Assembly: GCF_033344935.1 (NCBI RefSeq)
Contig: NZ_JAWPMM010000001.1
Coordinates: forward strand, 496,001-560,000
DNA from: Reichenbachiella sp.
GTDB lineage: Bacteria > Bacteroidota > Bacteroidia > Cytophagales > Cyclobacteriaceae
DNA length: 64,000 nucleotides
Reading direction: 5' to 3'
The position numbers were made by a program, and so were the translations under genes. Below the pieces are notes generated by a model, which was not told where the DNA came from, ran no database searches, and was given only the letters and a program-made list of their open reading frames with translations. Numbering within the stretch: position 1 is the first letter of the stretch; every line of letters begins with the position of its first letter. This document shows, one piece after another, positions 8,124 through 16,202 of the stretch.

Positions 8124-9533
8124 ATGAAAAATTTACCCTTACACCTCAAAATCGTCATAGGTCTAGTTTTAGGAGTTATTTGGGCGTTTGTTTCCAGTGC
8201 TTTGGGTTGGAATGATTTTACCATTACATGGATTGACCCTTTTGGGGTGATTTTTATTCGCTTGCTGAAGTTTATCGCTGTGCCTCTGGTACTTTTTTCT
8301 ATTATTAGTGGCGTGTCAGGGTTGAGCGATGTATCCAAATTGGGTCGCTTGGGAGGCAAAACTTTGGGTGCCTATATGGTGACTACCGTTGCTGCTGTGG
8401 GGATTGGTTTGCTTCTAGTCAATGTGGTGAAGCCAGGTGACTTTGTAGAGGAAGATCAGCGAATAAAAAATAGAATTGCCTTCGAACTTTGGTTACAAGA
8501 CCAGAACATGGGCATCCCACACGATGGAGAGTCCTATCTCAATGACCCTACCTACCAGCATCTGATCACCGATGCCCAGAAGGAAAATCAGCTGTCTGAA
8601 GAAGATCAACAAAAAGTGGCCGAAAAAATGGAGTCGGCCAAAAAACAAAAAGAGAGTAGCCCTTTGATGTTTATCGTGGAGATGGTACCGGAGAATGTCA
8701 TTTTCTCTATCTCCAATAATGGACTGATGCTTCAGGTGATATTCTTCTCCATCTTTTTTGGAATCACATTGGTGATGGTACCTGAGGACAAAAAGAAACC
8801 AGTGGTAGACTTTATTCAAAGCATGAATGAAGTCTTCCTGAAAATGGTGAATATGGTGATGGGCGCCGCTCCGTTTTTTGTATTTGCCTTGCTGGCGGGT
8901 GTTATCGCTAAGATGGCAGATACGCCTGCGGAGGTGTTTGAAATCTTCTTAGGCCTTGGTTCATACTCATTGACTCTGGTGGCAGGTTTATTCTTCCTGG
9001 TGTTTGTTTTCTATCCATTAATTATGAAGGTTTTCGTGCCAAAATTGAGCTACAAAGAATTCTTTAAGAATATAAGTCCGGCGCAATTTCTGGCCTTTTC
9101 TACCAGCTCTAGTGCGGCTACGCTCCCAGTCACTATGGAGTGTGTAGAAGACAACATGGGCGTGTCCAACAACATCGCCAGCTTCGTACTTCCTGTTGGT
9201 GCTACAGTTAACATGGATGGCACGAGTTTGTATCAAGCGGTAGCTGTAGTCTTCCTGGCGCAGCTTCATATGGTAGATCTCACAGTCGCTCAGCAGTTGA
9301 CCATTGTGCTTACCGCTACACTCGCCTCTATCGGTGCCGCAGCTACCCCTAGTGCCGGCTTGGTGATGATGATTATCGTCTTGCAATCCGTAGGTTTAAA
9401 TCCTGCTTGGGTAGCCATCATCTTCCCCGTAGACCGTATTCTCGATATGTGTCGCACAGTAGTGAATGTGACTGGAGATGCGACCGTTTCTACCTTGATC
9501 GCCAAAAGTGAAGGAGAGTTGAGTAAGTATTAA
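8124..9533 (+). CDS. dicarboxylate/amino acid:cation symporter (glutamate/aspartate type)
   Basis: Inner-membrane secondary transporter of the DAACS family, 469 aa. The re-entrant loop 1 serine motif (TSSSAATLP), the NMDGT motif in TM7, the loop 2 segment ATPSAGLVMM and the TM8 segment LDMCRTVVNVTGD are all present. In the archaeal aspartate transporter the Asp, Arg and Asn of that last segment bind the amino acid and its side-chain carboxylate. Their conservation here favours glutamate/aspartate with Na+ over C4-dicarboxylates. A charged loop of about 60 residues (about 110-175, rich in Glu/Gln/Lys) is inserted between early membrane helices and is unusual relative to short bacterial GltP. 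It is a single-gene unit. Confidence 0.9.
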   Translation: MKNLPLHLKIVIGLVLGVIWAFVSSALGWNDFTITWIDPFGVIFIRLLKFIAVPLVLFSIISGVSGLSDVSKLGRLGGKTLGAYMVTTVAAVGIGLLLVNVVKPGDFVEEDQRIKNRIAFELWLQDQNMGIPHDGESYLNDPTYQHLITDAQKENQLSEEDQQKVAEKMESAKKQKESSPLMFIVEMVPENVIFSISNNGLMLQVIFFSIFFGITLVMVPEDKKKPVVDFIQSMNEVFLKMVNMVMGAAPFFVFALLAGVIAKMADTPAEVFEIFLGLGSYSLTLVAGLFFLVFVFYPLIMKVFVPKLSYKEFFKNISPAQFLAFSTSSSAATLPVTMECVEDNMGVSNNIASFVLPVGATVNMDGTSLYQAVAVVFLAQLHMVDLTVAQQLTIVLTATLASIGAAATPSAGLVMMIIVLQSVGLNPAWVAIIFPVDRILDMCRTVVNVTGDATVSTLIAKSEGELSKY

Positions 9534-9610
9534 TGAAAAAGCAAGTCGTAGTCATTTCAAATCACGCTTTAAGATAAAATCAATTTTAATGTCAAATGAA
9601 CTTAATGTAT

Positions 9611-10156
9611 ATGAAACGTATTTTCATTTTATTAATTCTGGGAAACATCTGGGCATGCGGGAATAAGAAAGAAACAGTAACAAGTAATCCAGTTAATAAA
9701 CAATTAGATACAATTGCCAAGGATTCTGTTTTATTGAATTCCAAGTGGATTAATTATAAGTATGAAGACAGTGCTTATTTACAGATAGTTAAAATAAAGT
9801 TTTCTGAAATCAATGAAGTTGACAGTGAATCTTTAGAGTTTGTGGTTAATTCTCAAAATTTAAAGTCCAATGTGATTAACTCATATTCTGGTATTGCACA
9901 GAAGTATATTGATTCTCTTGGAAATGCTGAATTATCTGAAGATGAATATGGAAATGCTGTTTTTATTACTGAATTTATAAAACAAGAAGACAACTGCAAA
10001 TTTTTCATCTCAATTGGAGATAAGCAATACACTGACTCAAGCAATATTCCAAATGAAGGAAATCATCTAGAATTTTTTGCTAATTATGGTTGTGAAAAAC
10101 TTAATTCTGACGTTGAAAGATTTGAATCAAAAGGTATTCTAAGGATATTTGAATAA
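9611..10156 (+). CDS. putative lipoprotein, unknown function
   Basis: After the ATG at 9611 comes a basic n-region (MKRIF), a hydrophobic stretch (ILLILGNIWA) and a cysteine, giving a plausible though imperfect lipobox (IWAC) and a mature envelope lipoprotein of about 165 residues. The frame also has ATG codons at 9596 and 9605; I prefer 9611 because the signal sequence then begins with the charged residues. The mature part is rich in Asp, Glu, Ser and Asn with predicted strands, and has two later cysteines (EDNCKF and NYGCEKL) that could form a disulfide. No family is recognised. Base composition is A+T-richer than the neighbours, which may mean it is lineage-specific. Confidence 0.6.
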   Translation: MKRIFILLILGNIWACGNKKETVTSNPVNKQLDTIAKDSVLLNSKWINYKYEDSAYLQIVKIKFSEINEVDSESLEFVVNSQNLKSNVINSYSGIAQKYIDSLGNAELSEDEYGNAVFITEFIKQEDNCKFFISIGDKQYTDSSNIPNEGNHLEFFANYGCEKLNSDVERFESKGILRIFE

Positions 10157-10266
10157 TTTATAGTTACTTCAAAGTTCATTACCTAGATTTAGAACAATAG
10201 ATTGAAACAATCTCAAGCCTACTAAAATCCTATCAAAAGAACCAAACAAAGAACCCCAGTGTTTCG

Positions 10267-10274
10267 TATCTTTG
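10267..10274 (+). promoter_or_regulatory. candidate -7 box of the NifU-family gene
   Basis: TATCTTTG matches the Bacteroidota primary-sigma -7 consensus TAnnTTTG and lies 25 bp before the ATG at 10300, predicting a leader of about 20 nt. No good TTTG -33 box was seen at the expected spacing. Confidence 0.45.
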
Positions 10275-10299
10275 TAATCTCATATAAGAAGAAAAGAAG

Positions 10300-10902
10300 A
10301 TGGCTGAAGCAGTAGCAAATACCCCGGTAAATATATATTTCGAGTCGAACCCGAACCCAAACACATTGAAGTTTGTAGTGAACTTTATGTTGGTACCTGA
10401 AGGCACCAATTTCGACTACCCATCGCCTGAGCGTGCCACTAACTCTGAGTTGGCGCAAGAGCTATTCACTTTTCCATTTGTGAAAGGTGTATTTGTGATG
10501 AGTAATTTTATTACGGTATCGAAAGACGAAGCTACGGAATGGGAAGAAGTACGCGACGGCATCAAAGAACACATCAAAGGTTATTTGGAGTCTGGAAAAT
10601 TGGCGGTAAACCTGTCTCAGCCTTACGCAGAACCAAAGCAAGAAGACGCAGCGCCGAAAGCACCTGTGTCAGACCTAGACGAAAATATTAAAGGCATCTT
10701 GGACGAATATATTCGCCCAGCCGTAGAGCAAGACGGTGGCGCGATTGACTTCCACTCTTTCGAAGATGGCAAAGTGAAAGTGGTTCTTCAAGGTGCTTGT
10801 AGTGGATGTCCTTCCTCTACCCTTACGCTTAAAGCAGGCATCGAAAATCTCTTGAAGAGAATGGTACCTGAAGTTCAAGAAGTAGAGGCGATTAATGGGT
10901 AA
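10300..10902 (+). CDS. NifU-family (Nfu) iron-sulfur carrier
   Basis: A 200-residue two-domain Fe-S scaffold or carrier. The N-terminal Nfu_N domain (about 8-95) starts IYFESNPNPNTLKF, typical of this domain. A Pro/Ala-rich linker follows (about 105-120). The C-terminal NifU domain (about 125-198) carries the cluster-binding CxxC in GACSGCPSS, preceded by VEQDGGAIDF. Such proteins receive a [4Fe-4S] cluster and pass it to target enzymes in the cytosol. Possible clients in this window include the Fe-S serine deaminase and MutY. The ATG start has a candidate -7 box 25 bp upstream. No other Fe-S assembly gene is adjacent; a cysteine desulfurase lies 7.5 kb away. Confidence 0.92.
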   Translation: MAEAVANTPVNIYFESNPNPNTLKFVVNFMLVPEGTNFDYPSPERATNSELAQELFTFPFVKGVFVMSNFITVSKDEATEWEEVRDGIKEHIKGYLESGKLAVNLSQPYAEPKQEDAAPKAPVSDLDENIKGILDEYIRPAVEQDGGAIDFHSFEDGKVKVVLQGACSGCPSSTLTLKAGIENLLKRMVPEVQEVEAING

Positions 10903-10905
10903 ACT

Positions 10906-11005
10906 AATTCCCCCTTAGAAAAAGGGGGTTAGGGGGATTTGCTGGACACCTCATAGGTTTTTATAAATTCTTTTCAATCTCCCCAGCCCTCTTCTCCAAG
11001 AGGGA
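10906..11005. repeat. inverted pair of palindromic CCCCCTTAG/AAGGGGG elements
   Basis: The first element (10906-10940) contains CCCCCTT-AGAA-AAAGGGGG, then TTAGGGGGATTT. The second (10977-11005) is a diverged copy in the opposite direction: read on the minus strand it gives CTCCCTCTTGGAGAAGAGGG followed by CTGGGGAGATTG. Each can fold on itself, and the pair can form a larger hairpin around a 36-bp spacer. They lie between the ends of two convergent genes. Repeats of this type are widespread in intergenic DNA of several phyla. Confidence 0.65.
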
Positions 11006-11119
11006 GTAGGATCGTTCATTGATAAGAACTTTTGCACGAAATCTAGACCCGTAGTCGGTGGTAGTATGCTCTGCCTTAGCAGTTACGATAGGGGTGCCGC
11101 AACTGGTACGACACGACTG

Positions 11120-12115
11120 TCATTTCACCCCCAACACCTCTTTAGAAATATGCATCGTCACTAGCATATTGGGTACATCCACTACTTCAGCAATTTTAAG
11201 ATCACCAGCTAGAGAGCAAAGAATATAGGCGTCTTCTTCGGTCAGGTCATGCTCATTCACCAAATATTCAATCATGTATTTTACAGCCTTTTTGGTAGCT
11301 GCGTCGATGGTAGTACCAAAAGCAGTTACAGCATAATAGTCGTCGGTTTCGTATTGCGGCTCGTTCAGATATGGCTTTTGGCCTTTGAGCAATTTTAATT
11401 CGAAAACGAATCGCATGGGTGACTCTACCGCAGTACCAGACACTTCACCCATGCCCTGCACGGCGTGAGCATCGCCTATCGAAAACAAGGCGCCTTCTAC
11501 AAAAACAGGAAAATAAACCGTCGTTCCCTCTACCATATTAGGGTCATCCATATTGCCTCCATTGGCACGAGGAGGAATGGTAGATAGTAAAGAATCGGTG
11601 TCCGGAGCCACACCCATCACTCCAGCGAATGGTCTGGTGGGGATTTTGATCTTATCAGAAAAATGAATCAATCGATCCGCGCTGTCTATCTCAAAAATCT
11701 TGAGTTTAGGCTCTGTGTACGTATCTGCCAAATATCCGAAACCAGGAAATATGGCCGACCACCCCCAATTACCTACTTCAATCTTGTGCATGGTCACCGC
11801 TAGCACATCACCAGGTTGAGCTTCCTCCACGTAGATGGGCCCAGTCAGAGGATGAATTGGATCAAAGGAAACACTGGCCATATCTTCTAAAGTGGAATTG
11901 ATATTCAGTTGAGCATCCGTGGCTTCTTCTGTAAAGGCCTCCACAATAGCACCACTAGGCACAGAAAGTACTGGCGCTATGGTTCGGCTCCATTTGTTGT
12001 GCTTGTGAGTAGAGGGCAGAGTGTACTGAGGTACTACTTCAGGTTTTGAATTTTGACTATTTGGTTGGCAACCAATGACAAATGATAAAGCTAGGATTAA
12101 GGTCAATGTTTTCAT
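11120..12115 (-). CDS. acetamidase/formamidase-family lipoprotein
   Basis: Member of the FmdA/AmdA metal-dependent amidase family, whose characterised enzymes hydrolyse formamide or acetamide to the acid and ammonia. The 331 residues include ATDAQLNINST, VGNWGWSAIFPGFG, the hallmark GDAHAVQGMGEVSGTAVE and the central FAGVMGVAP. Unlike the cytosolic amidases, it begins with a lipoprotein signal (MKTLTLILALSFVIGC), so it should be anchored in the envelope facing the periplasm or exterior. The true substrate is uncertain. It lies downstream of, and in the same direction as, the ALDH gene, but a repeat-filled gap of 346 bp separates them. Confidence 0.85.
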   Translation of the reverse strand: MKTLTLILALSFVIGCQPNSQNSKPEVVPQYTLPSTHKHNKWSRTIAPVLSVPSGAIVEAFTEEATDAQLNINSTLEDMASVSFDPIHPLTGPIYVEEAQPGDVLAVTMHKIEVGNWGWSAIFPGFGYLADTYTEPKLKIFEIDSADRLIHFSDKIKIPTRPFAGVMGVAPDTDSLLSTIPPRANGGNMDDPNMVEGTTVYFPVFVEGALFSIGDAHAVQGMGEVSGTAVESPMRFVFELKLLKGQKPYLNEPQYETDDYYAVTAFGTTIDAATKKAVKYMIEYLVNEHDLTEEDAYILCSLAGDLKIAEVVDVPNMLVTMHISKEVLGVK

Positions 12116-12188
12116 TTTCTAAAGATAATGATTTACTCTAATCCTGAAGTGGCATTAAAAAAACGAATTCAAAAGTTGTCAATCCAAA

Positions 12189-12262
12189 GTCATATCGAGC
12201 GAAGCGAGATATCCCCTTCGGTGGAGTAGGCCGATGGAGACTTCTCCTTACGTCGAAGTGAC
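12189..12262. repeat. intergenic palindromic repeat (GTCATATCGA ... TCGAAGTGAC)
   Basis: The outer arms GTCATATCGA (12189-12198) and TCGAAGTGAC (12253-12262) are inverted with two mismatches. The interior contains GAGCGAAGCGAGAT, CCTTCGG and GGAGACTTCTCC. This resembles a widespread family of GTCATATCGAGCG...GAAGTGACG intergenic repeats. The 345-bp gap 12116-12461 between the formamidase start and the ALDH stop holds this repeat, the 32-bp palindrome and the nested element; I see no gene in it. Confidence 0.6.
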
Positions 12263-12277
12263 GCTGAATTGTAATAA

Positions 12278-12309
12278 AAATAGCTCAGGGTTTAAACCCT
12301 GAGCTATTT
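12278..12309. repeat. perfect 32-bp palindrome
   Basis: AAATAGCTCAGGGTTT is followed directly by its exact reverse complement, with no loop. It could act as a bidirectional terminator-like hairpin. The TAGCTCAGGGTTTAAACCC core also looks like a mobile intergenic repeat rather than a gene-specific terminator, because it lies among other repeats. Confidence 0.7.
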
Positions 12310-12315
12310 CAAATA

Positions 12316-12452
12316 CCGTCATTACACGATGAGTTCGACGGAGGAGAACTCATTCGGGTAATCTGTTGGCGGAAAGTGCTGCCTTATTCGAACAGCCTGC
12401 CAAATGAAAAAAGATTACCCGAATGCTCCTTCGTCACATCGGGTAATGACGG
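12316..12452. repeat. nested palindromic element, 137 bp, MITE/REP-like
   Basis: The outer arms CCGTCATTACACGATG (12316-12331) and CATCGGGTAATGACGG (12437-12452) match at 15 of 16 positions. The inner arms CATTCGGGTAATCT (12351-12364) and AGATTACCCGAATG (12412-12425) are perfect. A third pair, TTGGCGG/CCTGCCAA, lies at the centre, and the left side has a small hairpin GAGTTC...GAACTC. It has no open reading frame. It begins 10 bp after the ALDH stop and would be transcribed as a long 3' hairpin. The nested symmetry suggests a non-autonomous mobile element or a REP-type cluster. Confidence 0.7.
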
Positions 12453-12461
12453 CTCTAATAA

Positions 12462-14006
12462 TTAAAACTCAAACTTGATACCCTGAGCCAAAGGCAAATC
12501 AGTACCAAAGTTGATTGTATTGGTTTGACGTCTCATGTATACTTTCCAAGCATCTGAGCCAGACTCGCGTCCGCCACCAGTTTCTTTTTCACCACCGAAT
12601 GCACCGCCAATCTCAGCACCAGAAGTCCCGATGTTCACATTAGCAATTCCACAATCAGATCCACCATGAGATAAGAACATTTCTGACTCTCTCATGTTTT
12701 GTGTCATGATTGCAGAAGACAAACCTTGTGGCACGTCATTCTGGATGGCAATTGCATCTTCGATGTTGCTGTACTTGATCAAATACAAGATCGGAGCAAA
12801 TGTCTCGTGCTGCACAATCTCGAAATGGTTTTCCACTTCAAAGATGGCTGGCTTCACATAACAACCTGATTCGTACCCTTCTCCAGAAAGGACTTCACCA
12901 TCTACTACGGTTTTGCCTCCTTCAGCTTTAGCTTTTTCAATCGCCTGACTGTACATATCCACAGCGAGCGTATCAATTAATGGCCCCACGTGATTGCTTT
13001 CATCCAAAGGATTACCAATCTTCAATTGGCCATAGGCACTTTGTAATTTCTTCTTCACATCCTCATAGATGTCTTCGTGAATAATTAGTCTTCGGGTAGA
13101 AGTACAACGTTGACCTGCAGTTCCTACTGCTCCAAATACAGCACCAATCAAAGACATGTCCAAGTCCGCATGCTTAGAAATAATGATGGCATTGTTTCCT
13201 CCTAATTCCAATAGCGCCCTTCCTAATCTTGCTCCTACTGCTTCTCCGACAGCTTTACCCATACGAGTAGAACCTGTAGCAGATACAAGAGGCACACGCT
13301 TATCATTAGACATCAATTGTCCAATTTTTGCATCCCCGATGATCAAGTTGTTTACACCCTCAGCTACTCCATTCGCTCTGAATACTTTGTCAGTAATGTG
13401 CTGACAAGCGATCGCTGTGATCGGTGTTTTTTCACTTGGTTTCCAAAGACAAACATCTCCACAAACCCAAGCCAAGGCGCTGTTCCAAGCCCAAACCGCT
13501 ACAGGGAAGTTGAAAGCTGAAATGATACCTACAATACCTAGCGGGTGGTACTGCTCGTACATTCTGTGGCTTGGTCTTTCGGAGTGCATAGTCAATCCAT
13601 ACATCTGACGAGATAGACCAACTGCGAAGTCGCAGATGTCAATCATCTCCTGTACTTCACCTAGTCCTTCTTGATAAGACTTGCCCATTTCGTAAGAAAC
13701 CAATTTACCCAAGTCTTCTTTGTGCTCACGTAAAGCATCTCCAACCTGACGAACAATTTCACCTCTTTTTGGCCCTGGAACCAATCTCCAAGATTTGAAT
13801 GCTTCAGAGGCTGTTTTGATAATTTCTTCATAGGTTTCTTCTGTTCCAGAAGTCACCTTACCTATTAATTCTCCATCTGCAGGAGAAAAGGATTCTATAA
13901 CTGCACCGTTGGATTTGATCCAATTAGAACCAGTGCTTGATCCCATGTTTAGTTCCTCAATGCCGAGGTTTTTGAGTGCTTGCGCTATGCCGAATTTGTC
14001 TGCCAT
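12462..14006 (-). CDS. amaB: aldehyde dehydrogenase, ALDH7 (antiquitin / piperideine-6-carboxylate dehydrogenase) type
   Basis: NAD-dependent aldehyde dehydrogenase of 514 aa. The cofactor segment GIISAFNFPVAVWAWNSALA, the catalytic glutamate in LLELGGNNA and the nucleophilic cysteine in GTAGQRCTSTRRL are present. The C-terminal GAEIGGAFGGEKETGGGRES and SDAWKVYMRRQTNTINFG are diagnostic of the ALDH7 branch, which oxidises alpha-aminoadipic semialdehyde (in equilibrium with piperideine-6-carboxylate) in lysine degradation. The symbol rests on that branch assignment; broader aldehyde detoxification is also possible. No other lysine-catabolism gene is adjacent. The stop codon is followed at 10 bp by the nested palindromic element. 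Confidence 0.9.
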   Translation of the reverse strand: MADKFGIAQALKNLGIEELNMGSSTGSNWIKSNGAVIESFSPADGELIGKVTSGTEETYEEIIKTASEAFKSWRLVPGPKRGEIVRQVGDALREHKEDLGKLVSYEMGKSYQEGLGEVQEMIDICDFAVGLSRQMYGLTMHSERPSHRMYEQYHPLGIVGIISAFNFPVAVWAWNSALAWVCGDVCLWKPSEKTPITAIACQHITDKVFRANGVAEGVNNLIIGDAKIGQLMSNDKRVPLVSATGSTRMGKAVGEAVGARLGRALLELGGNNAIIISKHADLDMSLIGAVFGAVGTAGQRCTSTRRLIIHEDIYEDVKKKLQSAYGQLKIGNPLDESNHVGPLIDTLAVDMYSQAIEKAKAEGGKTVVDGEVLSGEGYESGCYVKPAIFEVENHFEIVQHETFAPILYLIKYSNIEDAIAIQNDVPQGLSSAIMTQNMRESEMFLSHGGSDCGIANVNIGTSGAEIGGAFGGEKETGGGRESGSDAWKVYMRRQTNTINFGTDLPLAQGIKFEF

Positions 14007-14073
14007 TTCTGTGTTAATTAGAGTTGCCGCAAAAATAGATGATCCTATTGATTAATAGGATTGATACATAAAA

Positions 14074-14095
14074 AATCCCCGAACGAGCGGGGATT
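14074..14095 (-). terminator. terminator of the DegP-like gene
   Basis: AATCCCC / GGGGATT arms around an 8-base loop. On the minus strand it is followed by six Ts. It is 30 bp past the protease stop and upstream of the ALDH start. Confidence 0.85.
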
Positions 14096-14125
14096 ATGTT
14101 AATATCGTATCAGAAAGGATGGTTT

Positions 14126-15610
14126 TTACCAGCCAATACCGTAATAAGCTTTCTCGCCATCTTCGTACAAGCCTTCGATTAAAAGGCCCGAACCTCCGTT
14201 GGTTCTGGATAGTGCACGAGACAAATCTTCTACTGAAAGAATAGGTCTTTTGTCAATCGCAGTTACGATAAACCCTTCTTTTATTCCAGCGTCCTTCCAT
14301 TTGCCATCTTCTACTTTCAAGAGTTTAGCGCCACCTTCGACCTTTAGCTCTTCTTTTTCATCTTTAGAAAGATCCGCAAACGTACCACCTTGAATGGTCA
14401 TATTGTTGGATGAAGCTATCGTTGTGGTAGTACCCAGCGTATTCTTCAAAGTGGCTGTGACTGTCTTCTCTTTTCCATTTCGGATTAGTGTCACTTTTAC
14501 TTTGTCACCAGGTCTGTTCAATGCGACCTTCTCTTGCAATTCAGAAGTCTTGGTCACTTTCTCTCCTTGTACGGCTATGATCACATCACCGTTTTCAATT
14601 CCAGCTTCATCCGCGCCACTATTTGGGTTGACATTGATCACATAAACACCTTCCAAGACATTCAAGTCTTCGTCCTCAGCTAATTGTGCATTGACGTCTC
14701 GAATATTGATGCCGAGCAAAGCTCTTTGTACCACACCAAATTCTTTTAAGTCGGCTAATACCTTATCTACTAAATTGGCTGGCACGGCAAATGAATACCC
14801 GGCATAAGTTCCGGTCGGTGTAGCTATGGCTGTGTTTATTCCTACTAGTTCTCCTCTCAAATTGACTAAAGCGCCACCCGAATTTCCAGGGTTTACGGCT
14901 GCATCTGTCTGTAAGAATGATTCGATCTGAAGATTGTTTCTATTTCTTAGGATGTTAATATTTCTTCCTTTGGCACTGATGATACCCGCAGTAACTGTAG
15001 AGCGGAATTCAAATGGATTACCTACGGCCAGTACCCACTCACCAATTTGGACTTGATCAGAATTGCCAACTTTTACAAATGGCAGTCCTGAGGCCTCTAT
15101 TTTAAGTAATGCTAAATCTGTGGTAGGGTCCGTACCAACAATTTCTGCTTTATAGGTTCTGTTGTCATTCAGCAATACTTCTATTTCAGTTGCATTTTCG
15201 ATTACATGATTATTGGTGGCTATATAGCCATCTTCACTAATGATCACGCCACTTCCAGATCCCATCGACTGGCGCTGCTGTGGATGACCTCCACCCTGTG
15301 GGTCTCCAAAAAACTGCCTGAAATATTCATCAAACTGATTGGATTGACCTGATCGAGAAACACCCTCAAACGTACTGCGTATATGCACGACGCCTGGAGT
15401 TACGGCCTTAGCTGCATAAACAAAATTTAGCCCCTCGGGTACTATCATAGCAGAGGAGTCCAGTTCAAAGTTCGAAAATCTCACGGGTTGATTATCTGCT
15501 TGAATCACGCGAACAGGTTCTTCCTTGATCAACTGGTATCCGCCAAGCGCTACAAATCCTCCCAGCATAGAGGCAAACACCATTCTTATAAAAAACTGTC
15601 TATTATTCAT
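14126..15610 (-). CDS. degP: Do/DegP-type periplasmic serine protease
   Basis: HtrA-family protease and chaperone for misfolded envelope proteins, 494 aa. An N-terminal membrane or signal segment (about 8-26) is followed by the trypsin-like domain. The catalytic His is in YIATNNHVIEN, the Asp in DPTTDLALLKI and the Ser in NPGNSGGALVN. Two PDZ domains follow: the first has NPNSGADEAGIENGDVIIAV, the second, near the C-terminus, has AGIKEGFIVTAIDKRPI. Length and domain order match Bacteroidota Do proteases. It carries its own terminator and sits beside hsp20 in the same direction, making a small protein-quality-control block. The start is ATG. Confidence 0.93.
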   Translation of the reverse strand: MNNRQFFIRMVFASMLGGFVALGGYQLIKEEPVRVIQADNQPVRFSNFELDSSAMIVPEGLNFVYAAKAVTPGVVHIRSTFEGVSRSGQSNQFDEYFRQFFGDPQGGGHPQQRQSMGSGSGVIISEDGYIATNNHVIENATEIEVLLNDNRTYKAEIVGTDPTTDLALLKIEASGLPFVKVGNSDQVQIGEWVLAVGNPFEFRSTVTAGIISAKGRNINILRNRNNLQIESFLQTDAAVNPGNSGGALVNLRGELVGINTAIATPTGTYAGYSFAVPANLVDKVLADLKEFGVVQRALLGINIRDVNAQLAEDEDLNVLEGVYVINVNPNSGADEAGIENGDVIIAVQGEKVTKTSELQEKVALNRPGDKVKVTLIRNGKEKTVTATLKNTLGTTTTIASSNNMTIQGGTFADLSKDEKEELKVEGGAKLLKVEDGKWKDAGIKEGFIVTAIDKRPILSVEDLSRALSRTNGGSGLLIEGLYEDGEKAYYGIGW

Positions 15611-15691
15611 TTCTCTTGGATTTTACTTTCTTTCGACCAATTAACGTCATATAAAACTAATGGATAAAAATGTTAACAACATTTAACAAAA

Positions 15692-15729
15692 AACCCCGAC
15701 GAGCTGACTGGAGGCCAGTTGTCGGGGTT
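15692..15729 (-). terminator. terminator of hsp20
   Basis: AACCCCGAC (15692-15700) pairs with GTCGGGGTT (15721-15729). An inner stem ACTGG/CCAGT strengthens it. On the minus strand a T-run follows (TTTTTTGTT). It lies 26 bp past the hsp20 stop. Confidence 0.85.
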
Positions 15730-15754
15730 AAAACCAACCTCAACTTACTAACTG

Positions 15755-16192
15755 TTATTTGATAGCAATGGTCTTCTTCTGAATCTTTTTCTCATCCTTA
15801 GGGATGGTAATGTTCAGAAGACCATCTTCATATTTTGCTTCGACTTTGTTTGCGTCAATGTTGTCTGGCAAGTGGAAAGACCTGCTGAAAGAGCCATATC
15901 TGGTTTCCACAGAATGGAAGTTCTTTTCTTCTTTCTTCTCTTCAAATTTTCTTTCGCCACTTACGATCAACTGACCTTCATTCAAGTCAATATTAATTTC
16001 ATTCTTCTTGATGCCAGGAATGGCAAAGCTCAATTCGAATGCTTTCTCTGTTTCGGAAATATCTACCTGTGGGGTAAATGATTTTCCAACAGTTACATCG
16101 TTATTAAAAAAACGATCGTTGAACAAGTCATCAAACAGATTGTTTGTAGTGAATGTTCTTAGGGTTCTTGGGTTATACTTAATCAATGACAT
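15755..16192 (-). CDS. Hsp20/alpha-crystallin small heat shock protein
   Basis: ATP-independent holdase chaperone that keeps unfolding proteins soluble. It has 145 residues. The N-terminal arm contains LFDDLFNDRFF; the alpha-crystallin domain (about 40-130) contains PQVDISETEKAFEL, FAIPGIKKNEINIDL and the A-G-doublet region reading YEDGLLNITIPK. The C-terminal tail ends TIAIK, which supplies the I-x-I motif used for oligomer assembly. It has its own terminator and an A/T-rich upstream region with repeated TATGTCYG motifs (see 16203-16503). No CIRCE-type inverted repeat was seen. Confidence 0.93.
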   Translation of the reverse strand: MSLIKYNPRTLRTFTTNNLFDDLFNDRFFNNDVTVGKSFTPQVDISETEKAFELSFAIPGIKKNEINIDLNEGQLIVSGERKFEEKKEEKNFHSVETRYGSFSRSFHLPDNIDANKVEAKYEDGLLNITIPKDEKKIQKKTIAIK

Positions 16193-16202
16193 TTTATTTT
16201 AA

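Noticed and set aside
12316-12452. Structured RNA or riboswitch
   Set aside because: The nested symmetrical arms fit a palindromic mobile repeat better; it lies after, not before, a coding region, and no known class is recognised.
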